A stretch of DNA of 64,000 bases from the NCBI RefSeq assembly GCF_002086125.1, contig NZ_MVHG01000009.1, positions 38,603 through 102,602 on the forward strand. The letters run 5' to 3'. Origin of the DNA: Mycobacterium arosiense ATCC BAA-1401 = DSM 45069. Lineage in GTDB: Bacteria > Actinomycetota > Actinomycetes > Mycobacteriales > Mycobacteriaceae. Position numbers and translations under genes: made by a program. Below are positions 62,733 through 64,000 of the stretch, in pieces. The notes under the pieces were generated by a model. That model worked only from the letters and a program-made list of their open reading frames with translations, did not search any database and was not told where the DNA came from. Every line of letters starts with the position of its first letter. Position 1 is the stretch's first letter.

Positions 62733-63621
62733 TGTCGGCCTCGTCGGTGTCGGACTCGCTGAAGAACCGGCGGTGCCACAGTCGGGCGGCGTAATCGGCC
62801 GGCCCGGCCAGCAGCACCGAGGCCAGTTCGGCCGGTAGCACCCAGGGCGGTTCGATGGTGCGGGGCCGCTCGATGATCGCCTTGGCGATCGCGTCGGCGG
62901 CCTCGTCCGCCGACAGGCCGGGGAGGCGGCCGAGCAGCGGGGTGGGCGCGATCATCCTGGTTCGGACCAGCGCGAAGTAGACCGTGGTCACATCGACGCC
63001 GTCGGTGTGCAATTCCGGAGCCACGCTGCGCAACCAGCGGTCGAAGGCGCTCTTCGACGCCTGATAGGCACCCCATTGCGGGCCCGGCGCCACCCGCACG
63101 GCAACACTCGAGACGTTCACGATGTGCCCGCTGCCGTTGCCGCGCATGGCCGGCAGCAGGCCCAGGAGCAGCCGCACCGGCCCGAGGTAGTTGATGTCGA
63201 TCGTGCGCTGGAAGTCGTGCGGCCGGTCGTACTGGTCATGCAGGGAGCGGCGCAACGATTTGCCGGCGTTGCTCACCACGATGTCGGGCGGGCCGTGCTC
63301 CTCGGTGATCCGCTTGGTCAGGGCGCTCACCGCGGATTCGTCGGTGAGGTCGGTCGGGTAGGCGACCGCTTGGCCCCCACCGGCATTGATCGACGCGGTG
63401 ACGTCGCAGAGCCGTTCCTCGGAGCGGGCGACGACCAGGACGGTCGCCCCCGCGGCCGCCAGGCTGCGCGCGGTCGCCTCACCGATGCCGAAGGACGCGC
63501 CGGTCACCAAGACGGTTTTGCCGCAGACCGCCATGCGCAACCTGTCGGGATCGGACACCCGCGCCGGGTTGGCCAGGTGGTCCGTGACCGTGTTCAGGGC
63601 CTGCGTTAGTGCGTTCAACAT
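62722..63621 (-). CDS. Short-chain dehydrogenase/reductase (classical, lipid-linked type)
   Basis: This 299-residue SDR has an N-terminal extension of about 32 residues, then GKTVLVTGASFGIGEATARSLAAAGATVLVVARSEE, VVSNAGKSLRR in the NNAG position and VSSVAVRVAPGPQWGAYQASKSAF with the Ser/Tyr/Lys set. The C-terminal region RTMIAPTPLLGRLPGLSADEAADAIAKAI (core LPGLSADEAADAI) is typical of DHRS7/FabG-like SDRs found with fadD genes. It likely reduces or oxidises a lipid intermediate handled with the overlapping FadD12-like ligase. Confidence 0.9.
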   Translation of the reverse strand: MLNALTQALNTVTDHLANPARVSDPDRLRMAVCGKTVLVTGASFGIGEATARSLAAAGATVLVVARSEERLCDVTASINAGGGQAVAYPTDLTDESAVSALTKRITEEHGPPDIVVSNAGKSLRRSLHDQYDRPHDFQRTIDINYLGPVRLLLGLLPAMRGNGSGHIVNVSSVAVRVAPGPQWGAYQASKSAFDRWLRSVAPELHTDGVDVTTVYFALVRTRMIAPTPLLGRLPGLSADEAADAIAKAIIERPRTIEPPWVLPAELASVLLAGPADYAARLWHRRFFSESDTDEADNDE

Positions 63622-63917
63622 CGCCGCCGCATCCGCTCGAGCCGTCTGCCGAGGTCGGCTGTTGCTTCACCGTAACCCCGCTCGTAACTACGAGTAGCAG
63701 ACCACACCGCGGTGCGGGTCCGCGCTCCGGCCCGGTGGTGTGGCCCACCGGGCGCCCGGCGACCGGCGGGCACGACCGACCCGGGAGCCCGCGCCGGATG
63801 GCGTCGCGCACAACCAATCTCAGCCCGTCGGCAGTCGCGGCGGTTAGATTTATGAGAACACGGTAATTTCGGTGTTTCGGGTGTTTAAGGCGCGTGTCGG
63901 CTGGGCACAATGGCGGC

Positions 63918-64000
63918 ATGATTGCACGTCACGTCGTTCGTTCCCTTGGTTCAGCAGTAGTTCTCGCAGCGTCGGGCGTGGCCGTGTCGGCCCTGACGTC
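63918..64000 (+). CDS. Start of a secreted protein (cut by window end)
   Basis: An ATG at 63918 opens a frame that runs to the window edge, 27 full codons. It encodes a classical signal peptide: MIARHVVRS followed by the hydrophobic GSAVVLAASGVAVSA. Many short secreted mycobacterial proteins begin this way; the family cannot be told. The 296-bp region before it (63622-63917) holds no gene; its last 80 bp are AT-richer (TTAGATTTATGAG near 63843) and likely contain the promoter. Confidence 0.65.
   Translation, partial: MIARHVVRSLGSAVVLAASGVAVSALT

Overview
This window looks like chromosomal DNA of a slow-growing Mycobacterium, possibly of the M. avium complex type. It is GC-rich with GTG/TTG starts and leaderless-type promoters. 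Its left half carries an ordered set of genes recognisable from the M. tuberculosis Rv0116-Rv0133 neighbourhood, read in the opposite direction: a GNAT acetyltransferase, fgd2, fadE1, htdZ, fbpC (antigen 85C), a DUF1275 membrane protein, mak, treS, pepA, an F420-type PPOX protein, fusA2, fadD7, oxcA, oxyS and ldtA. ctpI and an Rv0111-like acyltransferase lie further right. Species and synteny statements are from memory and no database was searched.

Layout. 1-8.7 kb: partial GNAT gene, F420-dependent Fgd2, a peroxide/metal stress group (hemerythrin-like protein, Mn catalase, GAF-ANTAR regulator), FadE1, HtdZ, a small acidic protein, a phosphodiesterase, and a MarR-ABC exporter operon. 9-15 kb: cell-envelope and trehalose metabolism (FbpC with a clear intrinsic terminator, maltokinase and trehalose synthase, PepA). 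15-24 kb: PPOX protein, EF-G-like FusA2, the fadD7/oxcA/oxyS oxalate-related group and the L,D-transpeptidase LdtA. 24-27.5 kb: a carboxylic acid reductase preceded by a perfect CRP-type site. 28-32 kb: lipoprotein, quinone-reductase-like protein, and an M-box magnesium riboswitch leading through two very small ORFs to an NRAMP-family transporter with altered metal-site motifs. 32.5-34.5 kb: acyltransferase-3/SGNH protein.

34.8-52 kb is the most distinctive region. It is a divergent catabolic island around a GntR-type operator. Leftward: SDR, Rieske oxygenase, Baeyer-Villiger monooxygenase, (3R)-hydroxyacyl-CoA dehydrogenase-like SDR, class III CoA-transferase, ThDP lyase/decarboxylase and aldehyde dehydrogenase. 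Rightward: a 12-repeat SMP-30/NHL protein, a GntR/UTRA regulator, two acyl-CoA synthetases, an SDR and an NDMA-type alcohol dehydrogenase. Together these suggest oxygenation of a ring or side chain, ketone-to-lactone conversion, opening, CoA activation and chain shortening. The substrate is unknown.

52-64 kb: a 58-bp tandem repeat (five full copies plus a partial), small NTF2-like and hypothetical genes, DUF899 and SDR genes, an ECF sigma factor with a SnoaL-like tail, the very large P-type ATPase CtpI, a FadD12-like ligase with its overlapping SDR, and the start of a secreted protein cut by the window end. No rRNA, tRNA, CRISPR array, insertion sequence or prophage was seen.
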